Of a stretch of 64,000 nucleotides of DNA, positions 31,002 to 39,925 are shown one piece after another. This DNA is from a bacterium (GTDB lineage: Bacteria; Patescibacteria; Microgenomatia; Levybacterales; UBA12049), in NCBI GenBank assembly GCA_021777565.1, contig JAJYDJ010000001.1, forward strand, positions 1 to 64,000. The letters run 5' to 3'. Numbering within the stretch: the stretch's first letter is position 1; each line of letters begins with the position of its first letter. The notes under the pieces were generated by a model. That model saw nothing but the letters and a program-made list of their open reading frames with translations, made no database searches and was not told the DNA's origin. Position numbers and translations under genes: made by a program.

Positions 31002-31269
31002 AGGGATTCATTACTTCTTCAAATTTCTCGATAACTACTTTTTCAAGAATGGCAGCCGTCTCCTTTCTGATGGGATAAAATATATTGATATTCGCTATTC
31101 CTGTTTTTCTCGTTGGGTAGGTGAGTCTGTATCCGCCTTCAGGACGTGTAAATATGCCTATAGAGCCAAGATAAAGACATCCATTGAACACAACGCTAGC
31201 AAACCCAACAAGGCCGTTGACTGGCTTTATAGGAATAACTTGTACTTCGGTAATCATTACTTCTTGCAT
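30970..31269 (-). CDS. SpoVG-like nucleic-acid-binding protein
   Basis: This protein has 99 residues. 'MITEVQVIPI....GLVGFASVVFNGCLYLGSIGIFTRPEGGYRLTYPTRK' and 'NINIFYPIRKETAAILEKVVIEKFEEV' follow the SpoVG/septation-protein pattern strand by strand. SpoVG proteins bind DNA or RNA and appear in many plasmids and phages. It starts inside the end of a 39-residue ORF and overlaps the Rep start, so the three are coupled. AAAGG lies about 7 bases before the ATG. Confidence 0.75.
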   Translation of the reverse strand: MQEVMITEVQVIPIKPVNGLVGFASVVFNGCLYLGSIGIFTRPEGGYRLTYPTRKTGIANINIFYPIRKETAAILEKVVIEKFEEVMNPYGRHNKAHIE

Positions 31270-31376
31270 CTTTTGTTTCCTTTCGATAACTTAATACCTC
31301 TTTTGATGCATTCACTTAGTTGTTGTTTGTACATTTCCGTGAGCAATAGCATCAGTTTTTCCTGAAATTGTTCCAT
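31257..31376 (-). CDS. Small ORF (39 residues) with strong Shine-Dalgarno
   Basis: This ORF, MEQFQEKLMLLLTEMYKQQL..., is a single amphipathic helix followed by a basic tail (KRGIKLSKGNKRCKK). GAAAGGAGG lies 7 bases before its ATG, one of the best ribosome-binding sites in the window. It ends 13 bases inside the SpoVG-like gene. It overlaps the 70-residue ORF 31312-31524 in another frame; of the two, this one has the better ribosome-binding site. Function unknown. Confidence 0.6.
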   Translation of the reverse strand: MEQFQEKLMLLLTEMYKQQLSECIKRGIKLSKGNKRCKK

Positions 31377-31524
31377 TTTGCTTCCTCCTTTCTCGTTGGT
31401 CAATTTGTATAAGCAATTGAAAAAAATCTGTCAAACGTTTTAAACCATCTGCAGGTAGGACATGACCATCGGCAGGTAGTATTTGAGTTTGCTCAATTGG
31501 TTTTATTGCATTGCTTGTTTCCAT
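31312..31524 (-). CDS. Small hypothetical protein of the element
   Basis: This ORF encodes 70 residues with an internal near-repeat (ILPADGHVLPADGLKRL), followed by a helical and then polar tail. There is no Shine-Dalgarno; TAAACT lies 7 bases before the ATG. Its 3' third overlaps the start region of the 39-residue ORF. It is plausible as the first gene of the small-ORF/SpoVG/Rep operon, but support is limited. Confidence 0.4.
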   Translation of the reverse strand: METSNAIKPIEQTQILPADGHVLPADGLKRLTDFFQLLIQIDQRERRKQNGTISGKTDAIAHGNVQTTTK

Positions 31525-31591
31525 TAAGCAAAGTTTATGAAAAGTGGATCGTACCTAATCGTAGAAGTTCCGTGTACGGAAAATTTTGAAG

Positions 31592-33292
31592 CTAAACTGA
31601 CTTTTTATATATCGGATTTATCTTTGCGTGATTATAGTCATACGACAGGAAGTCAGTAATGCCAGCTTTAGCTAAAGTAATTTCTATGCCACGACACGCC
31701 TCGTAATAAATGTTCTTTGTGTCCATTGTCTCATCAGTCATAGCGCCTTCTAATTCATCAACTGCTTCAGCATAATAAATGCCCTTTGGTTTCTTTATAA
31801 GTAATTTGAGCAGTGCAAGTTTCCTTGTATCCTTTTTGAATTTTGCCATTTTGCCATTTATATCCAGCGTTGTAGTTTCATCATTGAAGGTGAATGGAAT
31901 ATGGTTCTTAATCTCATTTTCTTTAATTTCAGGTTCTTCTGCTAAGCTCATTGTTTCAAACTGCGCTATCTCATTGATGAGTTGCCTGTGTGCCTTGTGG
32001 AGGTATGTAATATAGTTGTCATAAACAAATACTTGCATTTGGTCATAGGTTGTATCCTTCAAAATGCCCTTAATTTCTTCTATAAGATGGGTCAGGTTCA
32101 TTCCCTCAAACCATCGTTGGTTCTTGACGAGCTCTGAGCGCATTCCTTCATAGTCATTAAACATTTCATAAAACAGGCGTAAGTATTCCCAGGCGTTCCA
32201 GCCTCGTGTTTCTCTGAGACGTTGCATTTTTTCTAACTCAGCCTTATATGCATCATTTATTTCTAATGCGCGCCATTTGGTTGCCCTTTTCCCGTCATGT
32301 TGTTCTACCCCAAGGAGATCAAGGATAGTTTGGTTTATTGGATCTTGCCTAAAAGCATTCCAGCTTAATGTTTCGATATGTCCAAAAATACTCAACCATC
32401 CTTCTGGGTCTCCCATAACTTGTATGGTACCTGCTCTGATTGAGAGGATTTCTCTTATATCATCTTTTTCGGAGGGATCATCTGATTGATACGTTTCTAG
32501 TTTAGGTATAAGGGCTTCTATGTATTCAATAAGCTCGTTTTTGTATTGCTCGGCTGTTTCATAGTCAGCCTTTTTATGTACATAAAATACATCTGACAGT
32601 TGAGCTAACGTGTCGGTTGTAAGAATGTAGTTCACATATTCATAAATTGCTAAGAAGAATGGCTTGGTAGGCTTTGCGGTAAGTGCCTGTTGGTATATTG
32701 CCTCTAGATTTTGTATCCAAAGGCCTGTATTCACTTTTTTTGTTGATTTACCAGATGCGTTAGTATTAGTGCTATGTGTGTAGGGTATATGTGCGTCTTG
32801 AGACGTATTGGAGTGTTCCTTATTATCATCTGAGTCATTATGCTTTGTGTCAGACCCTTTCTCTTCTGTTAGTTTGCTTTGTGACTGAATAGTATTTCCT
32901 GGGTGCAAATCTGATATGTCTCGAATAAGTGGTACGCTATATCTCGTGGGTACTTTGCCTGTAAATTCTTGATATTCTGGTTCACTTTGTGTTTTCAGAA
33001 AGTAATCGCTAAAAGAGGGAAGTAGGTCAATGTGATAACAGCCATCGTCAGCGTGCTCATACGGATCATGTTCATCAAGCCATGAAGTTTCCCTTTTGGG
33101 TGCTTTGATGACCTGTAGAATCAGTTCATCGTGTTCCAGCTTGGCAAATAGCTGGCGTAATTCAACAGTACTGTATTTACGATTGAGATCATTTGTTGGA
33201 TTTATAATCAAAAGTTCATTAGAAGGAGCGATTGCTCTTGCATCGTTAAGAGCATCTAATAGAAAGTAGAGTTTTTGTTTGCCACTCATCAT
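31592..33292 (-). CDS. Large hypothetical protein with terminal winged-helix-like segments
   Basis: This protein has 566 residues with no membrane helices. An N-terminal segment (about 1-65) looks like a winged helix (YFLLDALNDAR ... VELRQLFAKLEHDELILQV). A polar low-complexity linker rich in Ser, Asp, Asn and Lys follows (about 130-190), then a long helical region (about 195-460) and a C-terminal wHTH-like segment ('DTRKLALLKLLIKKPKGIYYAEAVDEL'). This architecture suggests a DNA-associated regulator or scaffold, but no family is recognised. It is the most upstream gene of the leftward part of the element. The start could be either of two adjacent ATG codons. Confidence 0.6.
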   Translation of the reverse strand: MMSGKQKLYFLLDALNDARAIAPSNELLIINPTNDLNRKYSTVELRQLFAKLEHDELILQVIKAPKRETSWLDEHDPYEHADDGCYHIDLLPSFSDYFLKTQSEPEYQEFTGKVPTRYSVPLIRDISDLHPGNTIQSQSKLTEEKGSDTKHNDSDDNKEHSNTSQDAHIPYTHSTNTNASGKSTKKVNTGLWIQNLEAIYQQALTAKPTKPFFLAIYEYVNYILTTDTLAQLSDVFYVHKKADYETAEQYKNELIEYIEALIPKLETYQSDDPSEKDDIREILSIRAGTIQVMGDPEGWLSIFGHIETLSWNAFRQDPINQTILDLLGVEQHDGKRATKWRALEINDAYKAELEKMQRLRETRGWNAWEYLRLFYEMFNDYEGMRSELVKNQRWFEGMNLTHLIEEIKGILKDTTYDQMQVFVYDNYITYLHKAHRQLINEIAQFETMSLAEEPEIKENEIKNHIPFTFNDETTTLDINGKMAKFKKDTRKLALLKLLIKKPKGIYYAEAVDELEGAMTDETMDTKNIYYEACRGIEITLAKAGITDFLSYDYNHAKINPIYKKSV

Positions 33293-33408
33293 ACGTCATT
33301 ACTTCTTCTTATGTATTTACTTATCAGGCATATCTTATCAGGAGATAGGAGAATAGTAAAATATCAAATATGGTAGGAATACTTGTAACACAAGGTTTAT
33401 CTGTAAAT

Positions 33409-33966
33409 CTAACGCCCCTGCGTTTGTATGTCTTGTATAATCAATTTTCTGATTTCTTCCGTTTTACTTGTATTATTTTGCTTCGCCTTTTCTTTGAGGA
33501 ATTGATCTAATTTTTTTTCAAGTACAAGGTTAAACCTCGCGAATTGATCATTTTCTTCTGCCCACTTGAAGAAGTCCTTAATAATTTGGTCAATTGTGTC
33601 TACAGAATAGGTTTTTCTTACCAAATGTTTCATTTGCTCACGTGAAATAAACGATCCAATATTGGAGTTTGTATCTTTAGGGGTTAATAACAAAACAGGG
33701 ATGTTTTCCTCAAACGCTATGGACATTTGTTGGCCAATAGAGGAAATATCAGATGTACATTCAAGTATTACGGCATCAGCAGACTTGATTGCTTTTAGGG
33801 TTCTTTCATACATGTCTGATAACCCTAATTCTTTACCTAAACTCTCTTCTTTAATCCAATCTCTGAGGATGATGCCTTGATTTTTTATTATTGCTTGCCT
33901 TATTTTTTTATAAGACTCAGGATTTTCTTTAAATGCAGGCAATGATCCACCAAAGTGCACTTTCAT
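33409..33966 (-). CDS. Nucleoside 2-deoxyribosyltransferase-like protein with RHH-like tail
   Basis: This protein has 185 residues. The core (about 1-115) has the nucleoside deoxyribosyltransferase/SLOG-like pattern: 'MKVHFGGSLP', then 'TLKAIKSADAVILECTSDISSIGQQMSIAFEENIPVLLLTP'. These folds bind nucleotides or cleave glycosidic bonds. The C-terminal 30 residues ('KAKQNNTSKTEEIRKLIIQDI') look like a ribbon-helix-helix or oligomerisation tail. TATAAT lies 7 bases before the ATG, the host-like near-leaderless pattern. It sits just beside an operon with a nucleotide-kinase-like gene. Confidence 0.55.
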   Translation of the reverse strand: MKVHFGGSLPAFKENPESYKKIRQAIIKNQGIILRDWIKEESLGKELGLSDMYERTLKAIKSADAVILECTSDISSIGQQMSIAFEENIPVLLLTPKDTNSNIGSFISREQMKHLVRKTYSVDTIDQIIKDFFKWAEENDQFARFNLVLEKKLDQFLKEKAKQNNTSKTEEIRKLIIQDIQTQGR

Positions 33967-34072
33967 TAAAGTAATTATACTACAAAGTACAATAGTACAG
34001 TTATTCTTCTTGTTGCATTTCAGAGAAACATGATGTACATTCGGTGTACATTATCTGTTTAGGCTATTAAAG

Positions 34073-35533
34073 ATGAAGAAAGTGAATATTATAGAAATAG
34101 GAATCGGCCCACATGCCAAACGGGTATACGTTCCAGCGATCATAAAGTTATCCCAAACTTATAACATTGAGCTATCTTTAGCTATTGATCTTAAGGAGAA
34201 AGAAGAGGATGTAAAGTCATACTTTAGCTCAGTAAGTATTGCTCCTCAACTGCTATTCGTTGATCCATTTGATGGTGACCTTCCACAAGATCTTAAAAAG
34301 GCCCTAAATGACTTTGTAAAAGTAAATCAAATTCAGGCTGTCATTATCTCAACAGAGCCACGCTCACATTATGTGTATGCGAAATGGGCATTAGATCAAG
34401 GTCTCAACATCTTAATGGACAAGCCTATCTCAACAAGAGAAAATGTTGTCACAGATATTGATGCAGCTCTAGGCATACGTGAGGAGTATAACGATCTTTT
34501 GAAAAAATATGTAAGTTTACAAAAAAGGAAGCAGACAGCATTTACTATAAATGCTCAACGTAGATACCATGATGGTTTTGAACTGGTCTCTAGTTTACTT
34601 AAAGAAATTGCCTCTAAAACGAATTGTCCTGTTACTTCAATACAGTCCATGCACTGTGATGGGCAATGGAGATTACCTTCAGAAATTGTCACTCAAAAAT
34701 ACCATCCCTATGGAGAAGGATATGGCAAGGCTTCCCATAGTGGGTATCATATCTTTGATATTGCTTATACCTTCTATAAGTCCTCGTTAATCACTGGTAA
34801 GTTGGCTGACTCAGCAGAAGTCTATTCGTCCTTTATTCAACCAAATGGCTTTTTGTTTCAATTGAGCGAAGCCGATTATGCACGATATTTTGGAGAAGAA
34901 TATAAGAAAGTAAAACTGTACTCTGATAAACAATTAAAGAAAAAATACCAAGGATTTGGCGAGATGGATGCGTTTTCCAATATAAGATTTCTAAAACAAG
35001 GTGAAAATGTCTGTAATATTTCAATCAACCTTCTTCACAATGGATTTGCTAGAAGGACATGGATAAAGCCAGGTAGCGATTTATATAAAGGAAACGGTAG
35101 AGTGAAGCATGAATATCATAATATTCAGCAAGGACCATTCCAAAATATTCAAATTCACTCCTATCAATCAAACGACAAACATGAGACAAGCACAGAACAA
35201 GACTACGAAATCGGGGGCAATAATCACTTTGATATTTATGTATTTAGAAATTTTGAAATGACAGGAGATGATAAACCATTAAAGATAATAAGGATGAGTG
35301 ATTTATCAAAGAAGAATAATTATGATAAAAGTAAACTTGTGGTTGAGTTAACTAAAGAATCTGTAGTAAAAGAGTTTTTTGATTTTATTTACGGGAAGAT
35401 TGGAAAGGACAAGTTAAGATCAAACATAGACGATCATGAAATCCCTGTTAACATAATGAGTTCTGTATACAGCTCGCATGTTAACCAACAAGCAAAGAAA
35501 GACCCTGTCGCAAGATTTAAACTAAATATATGA
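34073..35533 (+). CDS. Gfo/Idh/MocA-family oxidoreductase
   Basis: This protein has 486 residues, longer than the typical 330-400. The N-terminal Rossmann part has 'IIEIGIGPHAKRVYVPAI', then 'AVIISTEPRSHYVYAKWALDQGLNILMDKPIS' with the conserved EP...DKP catalytic-lysine region (about 102-118). The C-terminal sandwich includes 'GYHIFDIAYTFYK'. It should be an NAD(P)-dependent dehydrogenase on a sugar, amino-sugar or imine. Its stop overlaps the start of the next gene (ATGA), so it is translationally coupled with an IorA-like enzyme. Codon usage is AT-rich like the rest of the island. Confidence 0.8.
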   Translation: MKKVNIIEIGIGPHAKRVYVPAIIKLSQTYNIELSLAIDLKEKEEDVKSYFSSVSIAPQLLFVDPFDGDLPQDLKKALNDFVKVNQIQAVIISTEPRSHYVYAKWALDQGLNILMDKPISTRENVVTDIDAALGIREEYNDLLKKYVSLQKRKQTAFTINAQRRYHDGFELVSSLLKEIASKTNCPVTSIQSMHCDGQWRLPSEIVTQKYHPYGEGYGKASHSGYHIFDIAYTFYKSSLITGKLADSAEVYSSFIQPNGFLFQLSEADYARYFGEEYKKVKLYSDKQLKKKYQGFGEMDAFSNIRFLKQGENVCNISINLLHNGFARRTWIKPGSDLYKGNGRVKHEYHNIQQGPFQNIQIHSYQSNDKHETSTEQDYEIGGNNHFDIYVFRNFEMTGDDKPLKIIRMSDLSKKNNYDKSKLVVELTKESVVKEFFDFIYGKIGKDKLRSNIDDHEIPVNIMSSVYSSHVNQQAKKDPVARFKLNI

Positions 35534-36888
35534 AAAGTGAACAGAACACACTTCAAGCACTGATTGATGGCCTTCACGATGGGGGTGTACAAATTGTCAC
35601 AAATTTCCCTGGGTTTAAGTCTCACGAGCTATTTAGTGGGCTAGGAGGAAAGACTACATCTATCAATGAAAAGGCTGCTTATGAAATAGCATGGGGAGCA
35701 AGTCTTGCAGGCAAAAGATCTGTTGTTACGTTTAAAAATGTAGGATTAGACGATGCAGCAGATCCATTCCTAAATTCAATGTTATTGAAAATAAACGCTG
35801 GACTGGTTGTTGTAGTATTTGATGATGTTGAGGTAACAGGCTCACAATCTCGCCAAGACTCAAGACACTACTTTGATTTCTTTGGAGGATTATGGTTTGA
35901 GCCATACTCAACAGAGTCTGCTTATGAAATTGCACTTAATAGCTTTAACTACTCAGAAAAGCTACAAGTACCAGTTGTTATCCGACTTACAAATGAGGTT
36001 TTGTCAAAAAGTGGCTCTTATAAGAGATCTAAAATAAGGACTGCAACCAAGTCATTAAAGCATGATAAGATACGATTTGTTGTTCATCCAGTAAATGCAA
36101 AGTTACAGAATAAGGAATTAGAAAACAAGAACCTAGAAATAAGAAAATTTGTCGAGAATTTATACAGCAAAGCTACTGCCTCAGGAGTAATTGCGTTTGG
36201 TGATTGTGAGAGAGAGATAAACGCACTTCCAATTTCTAGAGAAAATGTTTTTCAAGTATATACCTTGCCTACTCCCAATAATACTCTTAAAAAGAACTTT
36301 GCTAAATCGAAAGAAATTAAAGTATTTGAACAAGGTACGTCATACGGAGCAGAGAAAGTGAGTGCTATCTTTTCTTCAAAAGAAGTTGTTAGTAACAGTG
36401 GCGACTTTGTCGATCACTCAAAAGGACATATTATTACGAAAAACTATGAAACAATGTTTCAAGCATTAAAAAATACCAAGCCACAGCTCGTTGTAGGAGA
36501 TTTAGGAGAATACACTATGGACAATCTTCATTCTATTGATGCTTGTCTTTGTTTTGGATCAGCTATTAGCGTAAGTATTGGTGCTAGTCTCGCGGGGGTC
36601 AAAGATATATTCTGTATTATTGGTGATGCGGCATTTTTGCATTCAGGTAAAAACGTAATAGCAGAAGCGCTTGAGCGTAACTTAAAGCTAAATATTATCG
36701 TTATTTGTAATGGGGGCTCGCAAGGCACAGGAGGACAAAAGATACCTGGGGATCTAAAAACACAAAATAAGAGTATAATATCTTTCACTGAGATCTATGA
36801 TGATTTAAATGTTAAAAAGTTTGGGGTGTTATTTGAGCAAATGAAAAAAAGTAAACAGATGGCTATTTTGTATCTGGTAAAGAAATAA
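35530..36888 (+). CDS. Thiamine-diphosphate enzyme, truncated IorA-like
   Basis: This protein has 452 residues. The N-terminal half resembles the pyrimidine-binding part of indolepyruvate:ferredoxin oxidoreductase alpha (GVQIVTNFPGFKSHELF, SINEKAAYEIAWGASLAGKRSVVTFKNVGLDDAADPFL, QDSRHY). The C-terminal half carries the ThDP motif GDAAFLHSG followed by N in ICNGGSQGTGGQ. IorA is usually about 600 residues and ends in a ferredoxin domain; here that domain and its Cys clusters are missing, and no IorB is nearby. It is therefore more likely a non-redox 2-oxoacid decarboxylase or C-C ligase. It overlaps the preceding gene by 4 bases. Confidence 0.8.
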   Translation: MKSEQNTLQALIDGLHDGGVQIVTNFPGFKSHELFSGLGGKTTSINEKAAYEIAWGASLAGKRSVVTFKNVGLDDAADPFLNSMLLKINAGLVVVVFDDVEVTGSQSRQDSRHYFDFFGGLWFEPYSTESAYEIALNSFNYSEKLQVPVVIRLTNEVLSKSGSYKRSKIRTATKSLKHDKIRFVVHPVNAKLQNKELENKNLEIRKFVENLYSKATASGVIAFGDCEREINALPISRENVFQVYTLPTPNNTLKKNFAKSKEIKVFEQGTSYGAEKVSAIFSSKEVVSNSGDFVDHSKGHIITKNYETMFQALKNTKPQLVVGDLGEYTMDNLHSIDACLCFGSAISVSIGASLAGVKDIFCIIGDAAFLHSGKNVIAEALERNLKLNIIVICNGGSQGTGGQKIPGDLKTQNKSIISFTEIYDDLNVKKFGVLFEQMKKSKQMAILYLVKK

Positions 36889-36889
36889 T

Positions 36890-37510
36890 ATGGAACAAGT
36901 AAGATATATACATTTTGAAGGAATGGATCTCGCAGGGAAAACTACTGCAACACAGGGCTTCATAGCTGCTGATGGAGGAACGTGGGAAATAAGAAGAAAC
37001 AGCATAGCTACTGATAATCCAATATATCTTCTTGCAGATTCGTTGAGAAGAGCTGATGCTTATGATGCTGAAACGCTAGGTAATTTGTTTGTGGCTGCGC
37101 TAATGGCTGACATACGTAGTTTTGTACCACCTACAGCTGATACGATACAAGACTCAACGATTCTTTTGCGATCACTTGCTTATCATTCAGTAAGAGGAAC
37201 ACCTCGAATCCCTCAAGTGCTTCAGGATATGGTTCCTGAGCATCCACAATTCACGGCTTCGTTTCTATTTACAGCAAGTATTGATAGAAGGCGTGAAAGA
37301 TTACAGCAAAGGATGCAAAGAGCACCAGAAGAAGTAGCGCCTGAAGATTTAATGGTCTTAGATGCACCAGAAAAGTTTTTGGCAATGGAAGCGCGATTGA
37401 TAGACTTGTCTACAGGGATATTTCATTCAGTGGTTATAGATACAACATCGTTAACGCCAGAAATGGTTGTTGAGAGTATCCAGACAAATATGCCGTCTAG
37501 ACGTGAATAG
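36890..37510 (+). CDS. Thymidylate-kinase-like P-loop kinase
   Basis: This protein has 206 residues. The Walker A is GMDLAGKTT (11-19) in the 'HFEGMDLAGKTT' context of thymidylate and deoxynucleoside kinases. 'IQDSTILLRSLAYHSVRG' occupies the substrate-motif position, and 'RRRERLQQRMQRAPEE' looks like the lid. It starts 1 base after the upstream stop, as the third gene of a tight operon with the oxidoreductase and the ThDP enzyme. The substrate is unknown; it may be a dedicated phosphorylation step rather than dTMP metabolism. Confidence 0.75.
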   Translation: MEQVRYIHFEGMDLAGKTTATQGFIAADGGTWEIRRNSIATDNPIYLLADSLRRADAYDAETLGNLFVAALMADIRSFVPPTADTIQDSTILLRSLAYHSVRGTPRIPQVLQDMVPEHPQFTASFLFTASIDRRRERLQQRMQRAPEEVAPEDLMVLDAPEKFLAMEARLIDLSTGIFHSVVIDTTSLTPEMVVESIQTNMPSRRE

Positions 37511-37532
37511 AAAATAACTATTGACCACCTTT

Positions 37533-38141
37533 TTAACTCTCAGTAACAAGATCATTAACCTTTTCAATGACAACGTCTTCATAGACTGGTTCCTTTGTCT
37601 CTAGATCTCTAAAACTGTGATCAGCACCATCAATGTTAATGTATGTGATTTTTTTGGTAGCCAAACCTTCAAGATCGCTTTTAACTTTTTCTATGTTGCC
37701 AAACTTGTCGTTACTGCCTTGAATGACTACAATATTTCCAGTAAATTCCTTTAGATCTACACTTCCGAGCACGTATCCTAAGATGATTACAGAATACTTT
37801 TTCTGTTCATGTATGGGTAGTTTTTTTGAAAAATAACTCGCAACAATACCACCGAGTGACTTACCTATTAGTCGAATGTGGCGATATTCTTTAATTGAAG
37901 CGTATTCAATAACTCTCTTGAGAACCTCTAACTCTTCTTGAAGCTCTGGCCCAGAGGATTGCTCCTCGCCTCGGTCTAAATATGGGAAGTTAAATGCAAT
38001 AACGCTATGCGCATTATCTTGTGAAGCTTTGAATAGTTTTTGTATAAAAGATGACTCAATCCCTTTTGACCCGCCGTGTAGGAGCACATCAAGAGTATCA
38101 GAATCTGTATTGTATGAAAAATAAAAGTTTATACCTTGCAT
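37533..38141 (-). CDS. Alpha/beta hydrolase
   Basis: This protein has 202 residues from the ATG at 38141. The nucleophile elbow is GKSLGG (Ser95), the acid lies in IQGSNDKFG, and the His in DGADHSF, so a complete triad is present. An HGG oxyanion segment (LHGGSKG) is near residue 22. These small hydrolases are often dienelactone-hydrolase-like esterases. TATTAT lies 7 bases before the ATG. It converges on the kinase gene with a 22-base gap. The substrate is unknown. Confidence 0.82.
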   Translation of the reverse strand: MQGINFYFSYNTDSDTLDVLLHGGSKGIESSFIQKLFKASQDNAHSVIAFNFPYLDRGEEQSSGPELQEELEVLKRVIEYASIKEYRHIRLIGKSLGGIVASYFSKKLPIHEQKKYSVIILGYVLGSVDLKEFTGNIVVIQGSNDKFGNIEKVKSDLEGLATKKITYINIDGADHSFRDLETKEPVYEDVVIEKVNDLVTES

Positions 38142-38371
38142 CAGCAATATAATATCTAAGTTTGTCTATTTGTGCAATCTCCAATACGAATTGTTATCAT
38201 CCAATGATGGTTATTGTATGCTATTTATAGAGAATGGCAAGTTAAAGGTATCATAGAGAGTTTTTATGTTTCCTAGAGGAACATCAAGCTGTATCTCTTT
38301 TTTCCTGAACATGTCTACCAAGGGGAGCAAAGTAAAACTTACACGAACTAATTACTTAAGGTACAGTTACA

Positions 38372-38788
38372 ATGGATTGGACTATTCTCAAAGGCTTTTT
38401 GTCTGGACTCCCCGTTGGAGGACTGATTGTCTATTTCTCACATGGTTGGATAGATGACTACTTTAGAAAAAACACCGAGGTCCGCACTGATAAAAGAAAA
38501 TTGGCAAAAGAAATCCTTTCTACTATAGCTGAAGCTGAGTCAAGCAATTATCAAAAAACTGCAAGGAATAGAGAGCAGATAAAAAATCTTGCTATTCAAG
38601 CAGGACCATATAACTCTAAAATAGACGATTTAGTCCGACGCTATGAATTTACATGGTGGCTTGCTTCTGAAATCTTCTCAAGAATACCTGAATTACAAGA
38701 GAATCTATTTTTCTATAGGGAGTTGGAAGAACGTGCAAGAGATCAGTCTCTTCAAGTAAAAAACATCGTGAATAAGTGGTTAAAGTAA
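38372..38788 (+). CDS. Small membrane-anchored helical protein
   Basis: This protein has 138 residues. A short hydrophobic N-terminal segment (about 8-26, FLSGLPVGGLIVYFSHGWI) is followed by a charged helical region without motifs ('KRKLAKEILSTIAEAESSN', 'LEERARDQSLQVKNIVNKWLK'). No family is recognised. It lies in the AT-rich island next to the return to core-type genes. The 230-base stretch before it (38142-38371) contains no other supported gene. Confidence 0.5.
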   Translation: MDWTILKGFLSGLPVGGLIVYFSHGWIDDYFRKNTEVRTDKRKLAKEILSTIAEAESSNYQKTARNREQIKNLAIQAGPYNSKIDDLVRRYEFTWWLASEIFSRIPELQENLFFYRELEERARDQSLQVKNIVNKWLK

Positions 38789-38861
38789 TTTTCTGAGTAA
38801 AATTTTCTCAATGATTTCTCTTTACGTGTACTACCCCGCTTTTGGGCAGGACTTGTAAAAT

Positions 38862-39857
38862 TTAGAAGTATTTTTCGTTCAAGCCTCTGAATTCTCTTAT
38901 GCTCTGACCGTACTTTTCTCTGACCTGAGTCTCTAGACTCTTGTACGCGTTGTCAATTTCCAGAAGAGTACTTGCATCTAGTTTCACATCGTTCGCTTTA
39001 AGATTTATTTCCGTGTAAGCAGGATTTGTATTACCAACAATGACAAAACCCATGTACTTCTGGTGCAAAGCCCATGCGATTGACAATTGTCCTAACGTAA
39101 TGCCAAGTCGTTTGGCTATTGGTGAGAGTGATAATTTTACCCAATCAGCGATGACATCTACTTTCTCTGGTAACCAGTCACTTCTCCCAGTTCGCAAATC
39201 ACCTTCGCGCAGATTTTCGATACCCTCGAAGACCTTTCCTGTTAATTGACCACGATCAATAACTTGATAGGGGACAAGTTTAATTGCATGTTCCATCATG
39301 TATTCTTCAAGTTCTGGCTCGATACTCCGATTCAAAAGACTAAAACGATTTTGTATGAAACTGATCTTGCCCGATTGATTGTATTCTTTCAGCTCGAAAA
39401 GATTTACATTTGATGTGCCAATTTCTCTTATCTTTCCCTCTGTCTGAAGCTTTATCAAAGCCCGCATTGTCTCCTCAATTGGCGTCTGGGGGTCTGGACT
39501 GTGCATGAAATAGAGGTCAATATAATCAATATTGAGTCTTTTGAGTGAGCGTTCGCACTCGCGAATGACATCATCATATTTGCCACTTTTCTGAATAGTT
39601 TGGAATGACTTGCCCTCAACATCGATATATCCACACTTAGTCGCGATATAGTAACTCTCTCGGGGATAAGTATGGAGTGCTTCACCAATCAAAGTTTCTA
39701 CTTCTCCAAAACCGTACATTGGCGCGGTATCGATGTAGTAGCCACCTTTATCAATAAACTGCCTGACAATATCCTTGGCCCCGTCTTTAGAAATATGAGA
39801 AAAGACATCTGCAAGGGGGAATGTGCCAAGTCCTACACGATTTTTATTCATGTCCAT
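38862..39857 (-). CDS. Aldo/keto reductase
   Basis: This protein has 331 residues. The catalytic tetrad is visible: D43 and Y48 in YIDTAPMYGFGEVE, K74 in IATKCGY and H119 in YFMHSPD. The C-terminal NADP-binding segment includes 'FVIVGNTNPAYTEINLKAND'. It should reduce aldehydes or ketones in the cytoplasm with NAD(P)H. TAGAAT-N6-ATG sets the start and marks the return to core-type genes after the island. Confidence 0.93.
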   Translation of the reverse strand: MDMNKNRVGLGTFPLADVFSHISKDGAKDIVRQFIDKGGYYIDTAPMYGFGEVETLIGEALHTYPRESYYIATKCGYIDVEGKSFQTIQKSGKYDDVIRECERSLKRLNIDYIDLYFMHSPDPQTPIEETMRALIKLQTEGKIREIGTSNVNLFELKEYNQSGKISFIQNRFSLLNRSIEPELEEYMMEHAIKLVPYQVIDRGQLTGKVFEGIENLREGDLRTGRSDWLPEKVDVIADWVKLSLSPIAKRLGITLGQLSIAWALHQKYMGFVIVGNTNPAYTEINLKANDVKLDASTLLEIDNAYKSLETQVREKYGQSIREFRGLNEKYF

Positions 39858-39925
39858 GGACTTATTCTATCAAAAAATCATGGAATATGTATCGCATTAA
39901 GTGGTACACTCAAGAGGAGCAGAAT

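Larger units (their letters stand above)
27374..33292. mobile_element. tRNA-Asn-integrated serine-recombinase element (right end uncertain)
   Basis: The element abuts the 3' end of tRNA-Asn and carries a large serine recombinase, an Ltp-like membrane protein, an XRE regulator, a gpII-type replication protein, a SpoVG-like protein and small ORFs. Several genes have strong Shine-Dalgarno sequences, unlike the core genes. No convincing copy of the tRNA end was found on the right. The AT-rich cargo continues to about 38.8 kb, so the element may be as long as 11.5 kb. Confidence 0.6.

Noticed and set aside
33293..38861. Right attachment site of the tRNA-Asn element
   Set aside because: Only short matches to the tRNA 3' end (7-8 bases) were found, and those lie inside core genes, so none is supported.
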